A stretch of 64,000 bases of DNA from NCBI GenBank assembly GCA_021014325.1, contig CM037472.1, positions 5,456,001 through 5,520,000 on the forward strand, given 5' to 3'. The notes beneath the pieces were generated by a model. It saw only the letters and a list, made by a program, of their open reading frames with translations. It ran no database searches and was not told where the DNA came from. The DNA comes from Plazaster borealis (Eukaryota > Echinodermata > Asteroidea > Forcipulatida > Labidiasteridae). Positions within the stretch are counted from its first letter, which is position 1, and each line of letters opens with the position of its first letter. Shown here piece after piece: positions 23,676-35,260 of the stretch. Position numbers and translations under genes: made by a program.

Positions 23676-23912
23676 CAAAAACACCAGGGCGAACCCTTTC
23701 TCTTAACGATAAGTGTACTGGGTTCTTTTATGTGCATTACACAACACACGGCACCAACGGCTAGCTTTACGTCCCATCCAAAGGACAAAGCAATAATGGT
23801 TAAGTGTCTTGCTTAAGGATACAAGTGTCAAGACCGGGACTCAACCCACACTCTGGTGATCAAAAACACCAGAGCTTGAGTCCAGTGCGCTTGACCACTC
23901 GGCCACACTTCA
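23676..23912 (-). mobile_element. SINE family 1, antisense
   Basis: Minus strand: GAAGTGTGGCCGAGTGGTCA (A box), GAGTGTGGGTTGAGTCCCGG (B box), body to AGAAAGGGTTCGCCCTGG. The 3' third and ATT tail are missing. Confidence 0.85.
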
Positions 23913-24400
23913 CTTCCAAATTAGCTTAAAGAGTGAACAAGTCTAAGAGTAGATGAAAGGTAAAAGTTAAATAATTTTAAAATAATACATACTGGTATAA
24001 AAGTATGTATTATTAACCCTTTCATGCACCATTTATTTTAGTGATAAATTGATCATATGAACACATTAATTGTTTTGGTTGTTTTTTTGCAAATGGCGAC
24101 CCCCCCAAAAGTTCACAATAGCGCCTTCTAGAGTCCTCTTTCCCATTCTGAAAACTGTGTGGCAGTACGATCTTTATTTTTCGTTTTACAACTATTTTTT
24201 TGAAGGGATTTAAACATGAAAGAGTTAACAAAACTTGTGTTGTTTGGTGTTGACAATTCTTACTCCATAAAAAAAACCGTACGCTTTACAATGAGTCTCC
24301 TGATCATTCTTTTTCTACTTTAAGTTTTTTTTTTCCCCAGCTGTTTTTGGCCTCGATCATAATTGATTTGATACAGATTCCTCTCAAGATTGTGTGATTC
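23913..24400. other. Unique AT-rich spacer
   Basis: No gene or family recognised. Leads into the 220-bp tandem repeat. Confidence 0.4.
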
Positions 24401-24418
24401 GAAATTTCAACAAGTATA

Positions 24419-25130
24419 CTGAACAAGGTCACTAGCACTACTCATAAGTTGATTCAATTCGTTGGGTTGAGTAATGTTTGATTGATAAGACATCTTCATT
24501 GTATTGAGGATTATTTGATTAATTTTTTTATATATTGAATTGCATAAATACTGAACAAGGTCACAAGTAGTCAGTACTACTCATAAGTTGACTCAATTCA
24601 TTGTATTGAGTATTGTTTGATCGATAAGACATCTTTTGCATACATTAAACAAGGCCGCGAGTACTTCTCAAAAGTTGACTCAATTCGTTGAGTTGAGTAT
24701 TATTTGAATGATTAGACATCGTCATTGTATTGAGTATTATTTGATCGATAAGACATCTTTTGCATAAATACTGAACAAGGTCACGAGTAGTCAGTATTAC
24801 TCATAAGTTAACTGAAATCATTGTATTGAGTATTGTTTGAGCGATAAGACATCTTTTGCATACATTAAACAAGGCCGCAAGTACTTCTCAAAAGTTGACT
24901 CAATTCGTTGAGTTGAGTATTATTTGAATGATTAGACATCGTCATTGTATTGAGTATTATTTGATCGATAAGACATCTTTTGCATAAATACTGAACAAGG
25001 TCACGAGTAGTCAGTATTACTCATAAGTTGACTGAAATCATTGTATTGAGTATTGTTTGAGCGATAAGACATCTTTTGCATACATTAAACAAGGCCGCAA
25101 GTACTTCTCAAAAGTTTACTCAATTTTTCC
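24419..25130 (+). repeat. 220-bp higher-order tandem repeat
   Basis: CTGAACAAGG occurs at 24551, 24771 and 24991, a period of exactly 220 bp, with a diverged earlier unit at 24419. Each period has two related halves: one starting CTGAACAAGGTCACGAGTAG and one starting ATTAAACAAGGCCGCAAGTA (offset about 94 bp), both followed by ACTCAATTC-type, GAGTATTGTTTGA-type and CGATAAGACATC blocks. Neighbouring periods are almost identical, so homogenisation is recent. Confidence 0.92.
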
Positions 25131-25319
25131 CCGCGAATCTTTTGCATTGAACAAGGTCATGAATTTTACCCATAATTTGACTCAATCCATTGCATTGTGT
25201 ATTAATATTATTTGATAGGATTCAAAAGCAACATAAGGTTTGGTGCCTTTGATTTCAGTTAGACCTACATCTATATAGATCATTCAAAGATGCTGTAATT
25301 GTTAATTTTGGTAGACGCT

Positions 25320-25551
25320 GTTGAAATAAGTCCAATATAAAAATATAAATCAATTGCTTTTTGTTGTTATTACTGATAAAATTTCATCAAATTTGATGAA
25401 ATTTTCACTGCTTTATTTTTTGGGGCGTTTATTAAGTTGAAATAAGTCCAATATAAAAATGTAAAACAATCGCTTTTTGTTGTTATTACTGATAAAAGAC
25501 CATCAAATTTGATGAAATTTTCACTGTTTTATTTTTTTGTTTGTGTTTATT
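25320..25551 (+). repeat. Two-copy 116-bp tandem duplication
   Basis: TTGAAATAAGTCCAATATAA starts at 25321 and again at 25437. Both units contain GCTTTTTGTTGTTATTACTG and the palindrome TTTCATCAAATTTGATGAAA (first unit) or its variant. Confidence 0.9.
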
Positions 25552-26584
25552 AAAAACTAGAGGATTGGAATTAGTTTACTCTTCCAAAACTGACTGACGT
25601 GCTTTGGCTTTTAATATCAGCTTACATCACTCTAGTGCCTAATTGTTAAATTGATCCGTATGTGATGATAATAATGGACAGGCTTCCTTAGCTTGGATTC
25701 ATGTCAGTCATCAACACTCTAACCAAAGTGGAATGGTTGCCCTTACGGTGCACAGAGAAGACACCCCCGCAACCAAAATGGTTTATGTCCGCACTCTCCT
25801 CCCCCTTCCGCAATATAGACCGTTCCAGAGACTCATTTCTAAAGTGGGAGGCAGCGACTGAAACCAAAAGGTAGAATCAGTACAGACGTAAACTCCTGTA
25901 AAAGTAAAAGAAAATGCAGGAAGTGACTGGCCGAGACTAGATGTAACAACAGTCAAGCCTCCATTTATCAACGCTCTCCTGTTTCCTTGTACAGACAAAG
26001 TTAACACTTAAAGTCCCCGGGGCTTCAGCGGGGGGCCCCCCTCCTTCCCCCCTCTACTCCACGTAGGGGATAAGATTAGCGTGTATTTCATTACGACTTA
26101 GACGTGTGGTTGTGTAACAGGTGTGTTCGTGTTTCCTGAAGGAAATGATCAACATGGATTGGGGGGGTGAGTCACAGAGGTTCCCTCCCAGAAATATAGA
26201 GCACCTGGTTGAGACAGATTGACCCTGTAACCTACTTTCAAGTGAAGAAACTCTACCCCAGGCTAGCCTAGCTCCTGGTGATTTTTTTGTACTGCCAGAC
26301 TAAATATAAGCAGGGGGGCTAAGACTCTGTTCACAGTTGTCTGTATGCTACAGACTTTAATTGCAGTTGTGTCTGGTGGTTCAGAGGCTGGTTATTGGAG
26401 ACTTTCGTGGCCGACGTTCTCATTAATTTTCCTCGGCTGTGAGATTGCAGACCTGACGCTTCGCTCTTGTAAAAAGCAAGGCGGTGTTTCCCCTTAGTAG
26501 AGGGCACCTTTATGAGGGAAATGTAAACTTGGAGCAGCAAGGCAATGGCCAGGGGCAATTGCCTCCATTGCTTCTGTAAAGTAC
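25552..26584. other. Unique block, no gene recognised
   Basis: Mixed-composition unique sequence with a GC-rich palindromic patch (CCCCGGGGCTTCAGC then GGGGGGCCCCCC at about 26013-26041). Open frames are short (for example 25783-26007 minus) and unrecognised. Could hold regulatory DNA; nothing seen proves it. Confidence 0.35.
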
Positions 26585-26872
26585 CAGGGCCCAATTTCAT
26601 AGAGCTGCTTACCGGCTGATTTTGTGCTTACTGTGTGAGTTTCCATTTCATAGCGCTGCTAACCATAAGCACACGAAAAGGCATGCTAACCTTCCCATGC
26701 TTACTGTTTCATGAAAATGAATGACGTAACAATGCAAATTCATGGTGAACGCACAAGCTGGCTGCCTAGATTTCTTGCCAACCTGTGAAATACGCTTATG
26801 CTTAGCAAATTATTCTGCTATAGTTAGCATGCAAATTTGCTTACGTTAAGCAGCGCTATGAAATTGGCCCCA
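26585..26872 (+). mobile_element. Palindromic element C, copy 3 (best preserved)
   Basis: Ends CCAGGGCCCAATTTCATAGA and GCGCTATGAAATTGGCCCCA. A second inner copy of the end (GTTTCCATTTCATAGCGCTG) lies at about 26640, so the element has doubled termini. The interior matches 22267-22545 in reverse (GAATGACGTAACAATGCAAA). Confidence 0.82.
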
Positions 26873-28134
26873 GTGGGACCCTCTGACAACTAACTTAAGC
26901 AACCCAATGTAAACTCATTAGTTGCTACTCTGCGATTCTACTGCAGGATTTTAGCCGGAGGGTTGTCTGGGTGCCTTTGAACACCGTTATAGAATTTTGA
27001 GAACACAGTGCCTTATCATACATTTAAACGTCAAAGTATTTGACATGCTATATCCAAATTCTGTCTTTTAAAGTAGTCTTTGCAGTGTAAGAAATTTTGT
27101 CTCAAAAGTTATTTTTTTTGTCTTTTGTCTCAATGCTACTTATGCTGTTTTTCGACAGTTTTCTGTGATTAACTCAAATTTTTTGTAATTTGAATGGGAT
27201 ATTAATCACTTTTAACAAATAAACTAAATGAAATATTCAATGAAAACAGAACAACTACATTTCTCTGGAAACTCCAATGCTTTAAATTCTTTCAAACCTT
27301 TACGAAAAGATTCCCCTTTTTTTTGTCTCTGAATCAATCAAATTTTGTAAAAACTGTTCATCTTGAAAGCCTCGGGTGAAATGTCTTCCATTTCCATTTA
27401 AATTATTGAGAGTTTGGAGAGGACATGAGGACCTTAGCTTTCCATTAGATTTGTCCTGTGAAAAAAATGCCATCAGATTTGCCAGAGATTAAGTCAGACT
27501 GGAAGATACATACTCCAGTCTTTTGTTGTCATAATTCTTGCTGCCGGCATCCTCCCGGAATAAACAGCAGGATGGGATGGAACGGCGGATGGTGGTGAGT
27601 CATTAAGACTATTGTGCAATGTTGCATAACACTCGATTGTAAAACCTCTCGGAATATAACGTTCATTAATTACATAGGATCAGGAGGGATGAAACACATG
27701 AGGACCCCCCTCCTCTTGTCAGACGAAAGGTTCAGTACACCAGAGGTTACTAACCCCCCCTTGGGCATCTCAAAATGATCCAGCGACAGAAAGGGTTATT
27801 CTTAGCTACTCAGTTCATTAACCGAGAGGTGAGACAAGGTCATTATCCCCTCGCAATGATTGTGATTTTTTCCTTTTTTTTTTCCTTGATGATTCCCACA
27901 GTCGGGAGTTTAAGCAAAAAAACTTGCGTGTACTCCCACACAAAGTTCAACCCCCTCCCTGGGGTTCATCAGCTAAATTTCACGAATCGCAGCGGCTGAG
28001 TTTTGCTGAGCTCACCAGACAAATCTCGCTAATAGCCGAAATAGTACCGGTCGAAAGCCATCTTGTAATTCATACAATGTTTGCGACTTGATCGACTGCT
28101 TTGTTTTTTTTCTGTCCGGTGCATACAAAGTTGC
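26873..28134. other. Unique block, no gene recognised
   Basis: AT-rich with several T-tracts. No repeat family match or coding signal was noticed. The open frame 27775-27999 has no recognisable domain. Confidence 0.35.
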
Positions 28135-28372
28135 TATTAAATCAATATTTTCTGCTTAACGGCTGAATGAAATTGGGTAATGTTTACCATAAAGCCTGTA
28201 AGCACAAAAAAGTGCTAAGCACAGAAAAGTTTTGCTTAGCAGAAAAAGGTTACCAGCCAAAATTACATTAAGTTTGCATTGTTGTGACTGGTGCCCCACT
28301 CAATTTTTGTTTAGCAAAGAAATTTGTCAAGCAGTATTTTCTGCTTAACAGGTTTGTGAAATTGGGCCCAGG
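28135..28372 (-). mobile_element. Palindromic element C, copy 4
   Basis: Carries TGCTTAACGGCTGAATGAAA on the left and TTGTGAAATTGGGCCCAGG on the right, with TAGCAGAAAAAGGTTACCAGC inside. Apparently antisense to copy 5 (29211), whose interior reads TTGGCTGGTAACCTTATTC. Confidence 0.72.
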
Positions 28373-28849
28373 CGTTCCTGGAACAAGAGTGAAAACAGTT
28401 CAAGGATACAACTACTTTTCAGCAGACAGCTATGTTTGAAATGGGCTTTTAATTTTGTTTACTCCCTCGATTTCTTTTGCTCTAAAAGTAAAAGTACTTC
28501 AGACAAATGTCTGAGTCTCTAGACTAAAAACGTGGTGTGTTGTTTTCATTTTGTAGACCAAAACAGGGTGAAGGCAGACAGCCATTTTTCCCCCAGACGT
28601 TTTACATTGATCTTTCACAGCACAGCAAATGCCTACCCATCCTGACGCCACACTCAAAAAGATCAAGGCTTTTCTTTAGATTGGATTTTTCCCTAGTTTA
28701 AAAAAATCCCCACCGTAATTCTATCTGGGGTTTTTCCCATTCTTCATTAGCAGAAGAAATTGTGATGGGTTGTTTTCAGTCGTCGATTGTGTGATTGGAA
28801 TTCATAACCAGCTGGTTGAACGGTTTCATTATTACAAAAGAAAAAAAAG

Positions 28850-28930
28850 TTGCTTAACTGTTTAAAATCCAAAGTAATTTTGGGTTGAACAAAGACAAAT
28901 TGACCAGAGCGGGATTTGAACCTGCAGTGA
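28850..28930 (-). mobile_element. SINE family 4 fragment, antisense
   Basis: Minus strand B box AGGTTCAAATCCCGCTCTGG followed by TCAATTTGTCTTTGTTCAAC. The A-box half is absent. Confidence 0.65.
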
Positions 28931-29210
28931 GCCATCAAGCCCTGATGTTTGCATTCCCTTCAATATCTTTGTTCGGGGTGCCAAAGTGGGTGCTAAAAGC
29001 TGCCATTAAAATCAGCAATATTTGACCTACTGTCTTACTCATCTGAAAAAGGTCACCAAAAACATCTGAAATTAATGACAATAATTCATATTTCCATTAT
29101 TAATAATACTATACTCTTGTTCTACCTCCATGGTTCAATCAACTCTTATCAACAACAAAAATGCTGTTTCATGTATAGGGGCCTACATTTTTAAACTATA
29201 CTTCAGACTT

Positions 29211-29820
29211 GGTCCAATTTCATAGAGCTGCTTTTGCAGAAAAAATTTGCTCATCAGTTATATGCTAAGCACAAACTAAGCAGGAAACCAGTCAATGACG
29301 GTACCTGTGCAAAAACTAAGCAGGAAACCAGTCAATGACGGTACCTGTGGTATGGTATTTTTGGCTGGTAACCTTATTCTGCTAAGCAAAATTGTATAGT
29401 GTTAAGCTACTTTGTGTGCATAAAGGCACTGGACACGTTTGGTAATTGTCAAAGACCAGTATTCTCACTTAGTGTATCCCAACATATGCATAAAATAATA
29501 AAACCAGTGAAAAATAAGGCTCAATTGGTCATCGAAGTTGCAAGAAAATAAAGAAAGAAAAAACACCCTTGTTGCACAAATTTGTGTGCTTTTAGATGCC
29601 TGAGAAAGGCTTCAGGCTGCTCAGATTCAAATATTTTAGTGAGAAATTACCTCTTTCTCAAAAACTAAGTTACTTCAGAGGGAGTCGTTTCTCACAATGT
29701 TTTATACTATCAACAGCTCTCCGTTGCTCATTACTAAGTAAGTTTTTATGCTAATATATATTTTGAGTAATTACCAAACGTGTCCAGTGCCTTTATGCAG
29801 AGATCTATGAAATAGGGCCC
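29211..29820 (+). mobile_element. Palindromic element C, copy 5, interrupted by a family A MITE
   Basis: Left end TTGGTCCAATTTCATAGAGC; right end GAGATCTATGAAATAGGGCCC. The two parts flank the MITE at 29423-29793. The left part also has a 34-bp tandem duplication (AGCAGGAAACCAGTCAATGA repeated near 29281 and 29319). Confidence 0.85.
29423..29793 (+). mobile_element. TA-flanked MITE, family A copy 2, nested in element C
   Basis: Ends AAGGCACTGGACACGTTTGG and CCAAACGTGTCCAGTGCCTT, a perfect 20-bp inverted pair, with TA at 29421-29422 and 29794-29795. The near-perfect ends and the clean split of element C mark this as one of the younger insertions. Confidence 0.92.
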
Positions 29821-30354
29821 AGACAAAGTGGCTACATCTTGGAAGATCATTTGAAATATGAGACAGCAGTCGAAGAAGCGTCAGTTTTTCGTTTCTTCGT
29901 CTTCCTTTCCGCTCTCTTTCATCTTTCACTCTTCATTGGAAGGCGCCATGCTGGGACCGGCTCCCCAGTATTGCCTGAAGCAAACAAGCTCATTATTAAA
30001 ATTATAAGTAACTGCTGAGATACCTGTCTTGCTATAGAAATTGATCCCCCGTAACCTTGGCCTGGTTCCTGCAATGGAACAGACTAGAGTACTGCGCTCT
30101 GCTGAACAATTTGTTAGCAAGTGTATTTACATTGTTTAGAATTCAACTGATAATAATAATAATAAGAAGAATGAAAACTTATAAAGCGCACAAATCCACA
30201 AAAGTGCTCATGGCACTAATACAAACAATAACATACATATAGTACAATAATCAAAAAGGAAACGTAAGCCTAAGCTAAGAAGAAATCCAGAATATACATG
30301 AACATGTAAAGAAATACAAATAATATAAAAATAAAACACAGGTAAAAACAAACC
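29821..30354. other. Spacer, no gene recognised
   Basis: Contains AATAATAATAATAAGAAG low complexity near 30150. No RNA gene or exon recognised. Confidence 0.4.
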
Positions 30355-30495
30355 ATTTACTCAAATGATTTTTGGTTGAACAAAGAGAAGTTGACTAGAG
30401 CAGGACTTGAACCTGCGACCTCCAGATTAATGTGCTGGTGCTCTACCAACTGAATAATCTAGCCCAGTGTTGGCGGTCAATATCTTTGTTGTGGG
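30355..30495 (-). mobile_element. SINE family 4, antisense
   Basis: Minus strand: CTGGGCTAGATTATTCAGTT (A box region), GGAGGTCGCAGGTTCAAGTC (B box), then CTCTTTGTTCAACC. Flanked by TGTTGGCGGTCAATATC, also seen next to the copy at 37996-38170, so this flank belongs to the element. Confidence 0.8.
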
Positions 30496-30619
30496 GTTTC
30501 TAGTCAGAAACCATTCAACCTGTAACTGCCGTGTAGCCAGGGATCTCACCCAAGTTTACGATACAACCTAGGAAGCAGCAGCAGAGGGATCACCTCAAGG
30601 GGATGCAACTTTTTAGTTC

Positions 30620-30735
30620 AAATATCAAGTAATAAACAACAAGGGAAACTGACTGGGTAAATTTGTGAAATAATTTTGGGTTGAACAAAAACAAAGTGGC
30701 TAGAGTGGGACTTGGACCTGCAACCTTCATTTTTA
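30620..30735 (-). mobile_element. SINE family 4, antisense, tail-proximal part
   Basis: Minus strand: GCAGGTCCAAGTCCCACTCT (B box) followed by GTTCAACCCAAAATTATTTC and CAGTTTCCCTTGTTGTTTAT. The A-box half is missing. Confidence 0.75.
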
Positions 30736-30871
30736 ACTGAAAAACCAAACCTGAAACCCTGAAAAGTACTACACAGCATTACAAGTATTTTTTGTATCCA
30801 ATAGAAATTCATCGAAGGCGCGTTAGCAGTTCTGCAGTTTTGTATTTTTGTTCTGTGTGTGCCAAAAGCAG

Positions 30872-31180
30872 AGGTCTTCAAACGCCATCAAACTCCTCAT
30901 CATCATTGAGCATAGACTTGCTTCTGTGGCCGCCTCGTCCTCAGACTGGACGCATTCCTGCAGTCACCGCCATCACCTATTCTCTTTCAATCGCCGCTAT
31001 TCTCAGCTCTTGCACACTTCTACCGCTCCACTTTGTCACATTGTCTATCAAGCCCTGCTTAGGGCAACCAGAGGAATTTCAAAAACAACTGAAGAGGTTG
31101 AAGAAATGACAAGAAACAAATTGCATGAACTGGCGTGGTGGGTTTTGCGCAGGGCAGTTACCATAGTTACAGACCTCAAG
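30872..31180 (+). CDS. Possible unrecognised exon
   Basis: An open stretch from an acceptor-like AAAAGCAG (ending about 30871) to a donor-like CTCAAG|gtgttt (about 31181). In this frame it reads roughly 103 residues, including KLLIIIEHRLASVAASSSDW, HHLFSFNRRYSQLLH, VYQALLRATRGISKTTEEVE and HELAWWVLRRAVTIVTDLK. The composition (amphipathic, Trp-containing, varied codons) looks more protein-like than nearby open frames. I do not recognise a family, the acceptor lacks a strong pyrimidine tract, and no partner exons were found. It may equally be a conserved non-coding block or an old retrocopy. Low confidence. Confidence 0.25.
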
Positions 31181-31659
31181 GTGTTTGTGTAGAGCTGTCA
31201 AACAGCAGCTCATTTTCCCTGCTGATAAGGTCAGAGGTAGACAAGCAGTTCGTGAAAAACAAACGCAGGTGAAGAAAATAACAAGTCACCTGATATGTGT
31301 TTGTCAGACGCTCATTCACTTAATTTCTTGAGAATTTTGAGTAATGAAATCAGTTTTTCAAAACGTAGTTAAAAGCATAGAAAACTGTCATGAGGTGATG
31401 CTTGAGATGTTTGTCCAGAATTGATAGTGGATTTAACAATATGTGATACGAATACCTGAGGAGTATGAACAAACATATAATATGTGCACACAACTACAAC
31501 ACAAGTATTGAACTTCATTTTGAAGGGAAATTAAATGGACATCTTTGGTTTTTTGCTCGAGCATTCATTAATTTGCAGGGTTCTCCTCACGCACAAGCTA
31601 GCCTATTGGGCCGATACTGCCTAATGCGGCCGATATGCAAACAAAATTATTTTTTATTT

Positions 31660-32085
31660 TTTTACATCAGATCAAATTCACAAAAAACTTAAAGATAAAG
31701 CCATTTTAAAACCAAAGATAAACACCAATAAAAAACATTCCGCCTTTCAATTCAACACGCTTAGTCCAAACTTTAAAAATTTGGGTTCAGAATGCCCCAC
31801 AGTTTTGAAAAAACTTGGGAAGTACCCTGGAATTTGTCTTTACAAATTGAGGGCCAATACGCGGGAAGATAAAATTCACAAAAATTATAAAGATAATACC
31901 ATTTAGGATGTCCCAGATTGCACAGTAGGGCTTTCAAAACCAAAGATGAACACAAAATTAACAACATACTGAAAACCTTGTTTCAATTCAATGTGCTTAG
32001 TTCAAGCTTCAAAAACTTGGGTTTAGAATGCCCCACATTGTTTAATAATCCAAGGGACAATCCTGCACTTTGTCTTCTTTTCATG
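31660..32085 (+). repeat. Diverged tandem duplication (~200-bp units)
   Basis: First unit: AAAGATAAAGCCATTTT, AACCAAAGATAAACACCA, TTCAATTCAACACGCTTAG, TTTGGGTTCAGAATGCCCCA. Second unit: AAAGATAATACCATTT, AACCAAAGATGAACACAA, TTCAATTCAATGTGCTTAG, TTGGGTTTAGAATGCCCCA. Class unknown. Confidence 0.8.
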
Positions 32086-32094
32086 TAAAGTTCA

Positions 32095-32217
32095 AGTAAT
32101 AAACCACAAGGGAAGCTGACTAGCTCAGTTAATAGAGAGCCAGCACGTTAATCTGGAGGTCGCTGGTTCAAGTCCCACTCTAGACAATATTTCTTTGTTC
32201 AACCCAAAATTATTTCA
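32095..32217 (+). mobile_element. SINE family 4 with inverted tail piece
   Basis: GACTAGCTCAGTTAATAGAG (A box region), GGTCGCTGGTTCAAGTCCCA (B box), then TTTCTTTGTTCAACCCAAAA. It is preceded by AATAAACCACAAGGGAAGCT, the complement of the family's own tail, so this copy carries its 3' sequence inverted at the 5' side. Confidence 0.8.
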
Positions 32218-32446
32218 TGTAAAGTTGTAAAACAATCTGTGAATCTTTCCTCTGATTAACCTTATCTCAGTCAGCTAATTATTTATGTTTGACGCCCTTC
32301 TTTGATTCTTCCAATTTCTTTGTATCTATCGCAGAAAACTTTTGATAATTTGTTTTTGTTATCGCTATTAATATTGTTACACATAATCATTGATTATCTA
32401 TTTGATTACTTCCTAAATTACATTGTAATACTTCACCAGGTCTTTA

Positions 32447-32838
32447 AAGGCACTGAACACGTTTGGTAATTGTCAAAGACCAGTGTTCTCACTTGGTGTA
32501 TCCCAACATATGCATAAAATAACAAGCCTGTGAAAATTTGGGCTCAATTGCTCATCGAAGTTGCAAGAAAATAAAGAAAGAAAAAACACCCTTGTTGTAC
32601 AAATTTGTGTGCTTTGTTGTACAAATTTGTGTGCTTTCAGATAGGAATAAAAGGCTTCTTGTAAGAAGTATTTTATTATTTTAGTGAGAAATTACCTTTT
32701 TCTCAAAGACTACGTTACTTCAGAGGGAACCGTTTCTCACAATGTTTTATACTATCAACAGCTCTCTGTTGCCCGTTACCAAGTCAGTTTTTATGCTAAT
32801 ATATATTTTGAGTAATTACCAAACGTGTACAGTGCCTT
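32447..32838 (+). mobile_element. TA-flanked MITE, family A copy 3
   Basis: Ends AAGGCACTGAACACGTTTGG and CCAAACGTGTACAGTGCCTT, flanked by TA (32445-32446, 32839-32840). Carries a local 23-bp duplication (TTGTACAAATTTGTGTGCTT twice near 32593-32638). Confidence 0.9.
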
Positions 32839-32840
32839 TA

Positions 32841-35040
32841 ACCTACATTTAGATGAATCTAAAATGCATCACCAAAAACAAACAAGACCTAGATATTTAT
32901 AAAAGATGCATCAGAGCTAGAAGGAGGGCAGATTAACTGGTTGCCAACATGTAAAGATTGTCTCTGGAGATCAGGTATTAAAAAGCTCTGGGTCCCTTTC
33001 ACCTTCCATCAAATCATCAAGCGACAGGGACAAATAGAGAAGTATGCCAGCGATTGTGATGTTAAGATGCATCTTGGGGATACTGGAGGCATCGTTGCTT
33101 CTCTCTCTCTAGCTCTCAATATCGGTGTTCGGATATCATGTGTGGTTTTCACTTCAATCCAGTTGGAAGTCACTGATGGAGCAACTCGCCAATCACTTCT
33201 GAACTGATGACCGATTTATTGAAGGATTAGTCACCGGGCATCATTGGTCATTCCACTCCATCTGTAGGGAGGGTTTGTCTTTTGTCCCAAGTTAGTTTTT
33301 TGTTTAATTACCTTTGGAAGTTGTCATATTTCTTTTGTGCATGGCAAAATGTTCATGGATTTTCCCCACTCACTTGTAATAGTGGAAAGCAGCAACTTTG
33401 AATAATATTTCTGAGTTCAACCACCTCTATGGTTCAACAATGGTTGGGATTAAACCATTTGGATGGATGGAACATTCGCTGACTGATGATGAGAAACAAT
33501 TTACTCGTTTGTAGGGGCAGACATAAGTTGGCTTGAAAGACAGGGTACAGCACTGGTGCCAGCTTATTGTGTTTGCGGGGTGGGGGGCTGCGGGTGGCTT
33601 TTGTAAACTAATGCTTAATTTGGGTAGCCTAAGTGACTGAAGTACATTGTTCGTGTACATGTAGGCCTATAAAAGACTGGTGTACACAAATTGTGAGCGT
33701 GTTATTGCATGTATGCGAGATAAACCAATATGCTACAGGAAGGTCCTCCAATGCCGCATTGTAGCTGAGTGACAGATGAAGAAAATATGAATTCAAGTTT
33801 TTAAGAATCAAATTATGGATTCTATCACTGAAGATTAATTTATGCGTAAAGGCAAACCATTAGCCACAGTTAGGGGGGATTTTTTCTTTTAGAAAGTCCA
33901 TGGTATGCTTTGGTTCTCATGTTTAAAAAATAACCATGACTCGAATTCCCCATGTTGTTAATGGAACAATCCATGTACCCAGGGGTTGTGTGGGGAGCCA
34001 GTAATCACACTTGGCTCACTACACACACAATGAGTTGGCATTCTCCAGCCCAACCAAGTCCCTGACTTCACTGCAGGCCTATTGAGCAGTCCCAGAGAGG
34101 TGGTCCCCCCCCCTATTCAGAGTACACATCAATGACTTTGGATGTCCTGTTCACACTCTGAATGACCTGATCGCTTGGTTCAAGCCTCCATGGTTCAAGG
34201 CACTGACCGCTCCTGACACAAGGCAGTGACTTTGTGTAGCAACCTGTGGGGGTCATTGTCCACATAGTGTTTGACTTTCAGGTCTGCTTAAGGTTCACAA
34301 TGATAGTGTTTGTTAAGAGTTGTTCCACCCCGATCATCGACCGGCTGGTCATCTAACCACGCGTGACCCTAGTAGACTCTCACAGATAATTTCTGAAATT
34401 GTATCCAATATCAGAGTTGGTTTTTTTTCTTCTCTTCTCTCTGTTCTTTCCATCTTCATCATGACACGGCGGCGGGTGCAGTTTTTTCCACCCACTCGGG
34501 GGGATCAGTTTGTTGAGTAAATTCATCATGGGACGTTTGCATGATGTTGATCGGCGGTGTGTAAACGGAAATTTTTTGTTTGTTTTGAGACGTGCCTCGT
34601 TTGCCGTGTGATGCGACCGCAGGTTGTTCATTAATTTTCACGAAGAAGTTAATTATAAATTCATTCAAATGCATCAGAGTTTTTAAAGTCTCAATCAGTG
34701 TTTGTCAACGAATGAAATATTAATTAGTGTGATACTTGATTGGTGAAGATAAAAAAAAGACTTGTGATCAGTTTTAGGTAACAGAAATATTTCCATCTAT
34801 ACTGGCGACATGTGTGTCCCAAACGTTTGATTTCTATTTGTGACTTGTTTACGATGTTAGTTGTATGGTGTGATGAAGAAAACATGGGGTTTGGAGTGAA
34901 ATTTGCTCTTCAAAAAATTCATTGATGTTGTATATCTTTAACCCTGGCAGTCCAGAATCTGCCAGAATCCCATTCGTGGGTGATGAGTATCACAGAGTGG
35001 CGTATTTTCGAGGGTAGGGTCCCTAGCCAAAAGGTACGAG
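32841..35040. other. Unique block, no gene recognised
   Basis: About 2.2 kb with no repeat family match apart from T-tracts. The open frame 32941-33207 (88 codons, + strand) has varied codon use but no recognised domain and no splice or homology support. Confidence 0.35.
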
Positions 35041-35059
35041 GAGGTACCCAGGGCTTGAA

Positions 35060-35260
35060 TATTTTTTTTTTTTGGGGGGGGGGGGGAATCCACAAGACCA
35101 CAGGGCTTGCGGCTCAAAATGTTTACTGTACCAGAATTCCTTTTACAAGACCAGAATCAAAATAAGAAAAATCCTGACCCAGTTTAACATGCATTTAAGT
35201 TTTATTATTCGAATTTGAACAAGTGAACAAGTGAACACTATGTACACTTTAAAGGATGCT
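35060..35260 (+). mobile_element. Element G, 5' fragment
   Basis: GGGCTTGAATATTTTTTTTT, AATCCACAAGACCACAGGGC, TGCGGCTCAAAATGTTTACT and ACAAGACCAGAATCAAAAT match the left half of 5704-6113. A G-tract has expanded inside it. The right half is missing. Confidence 0.72.

Noticed and set aside
32941..33207. 88-codon + strand open frame as a gene
   Set aside because: No recognised domain, no homolog recalled, no splice context; length is within chance for this much sequence.
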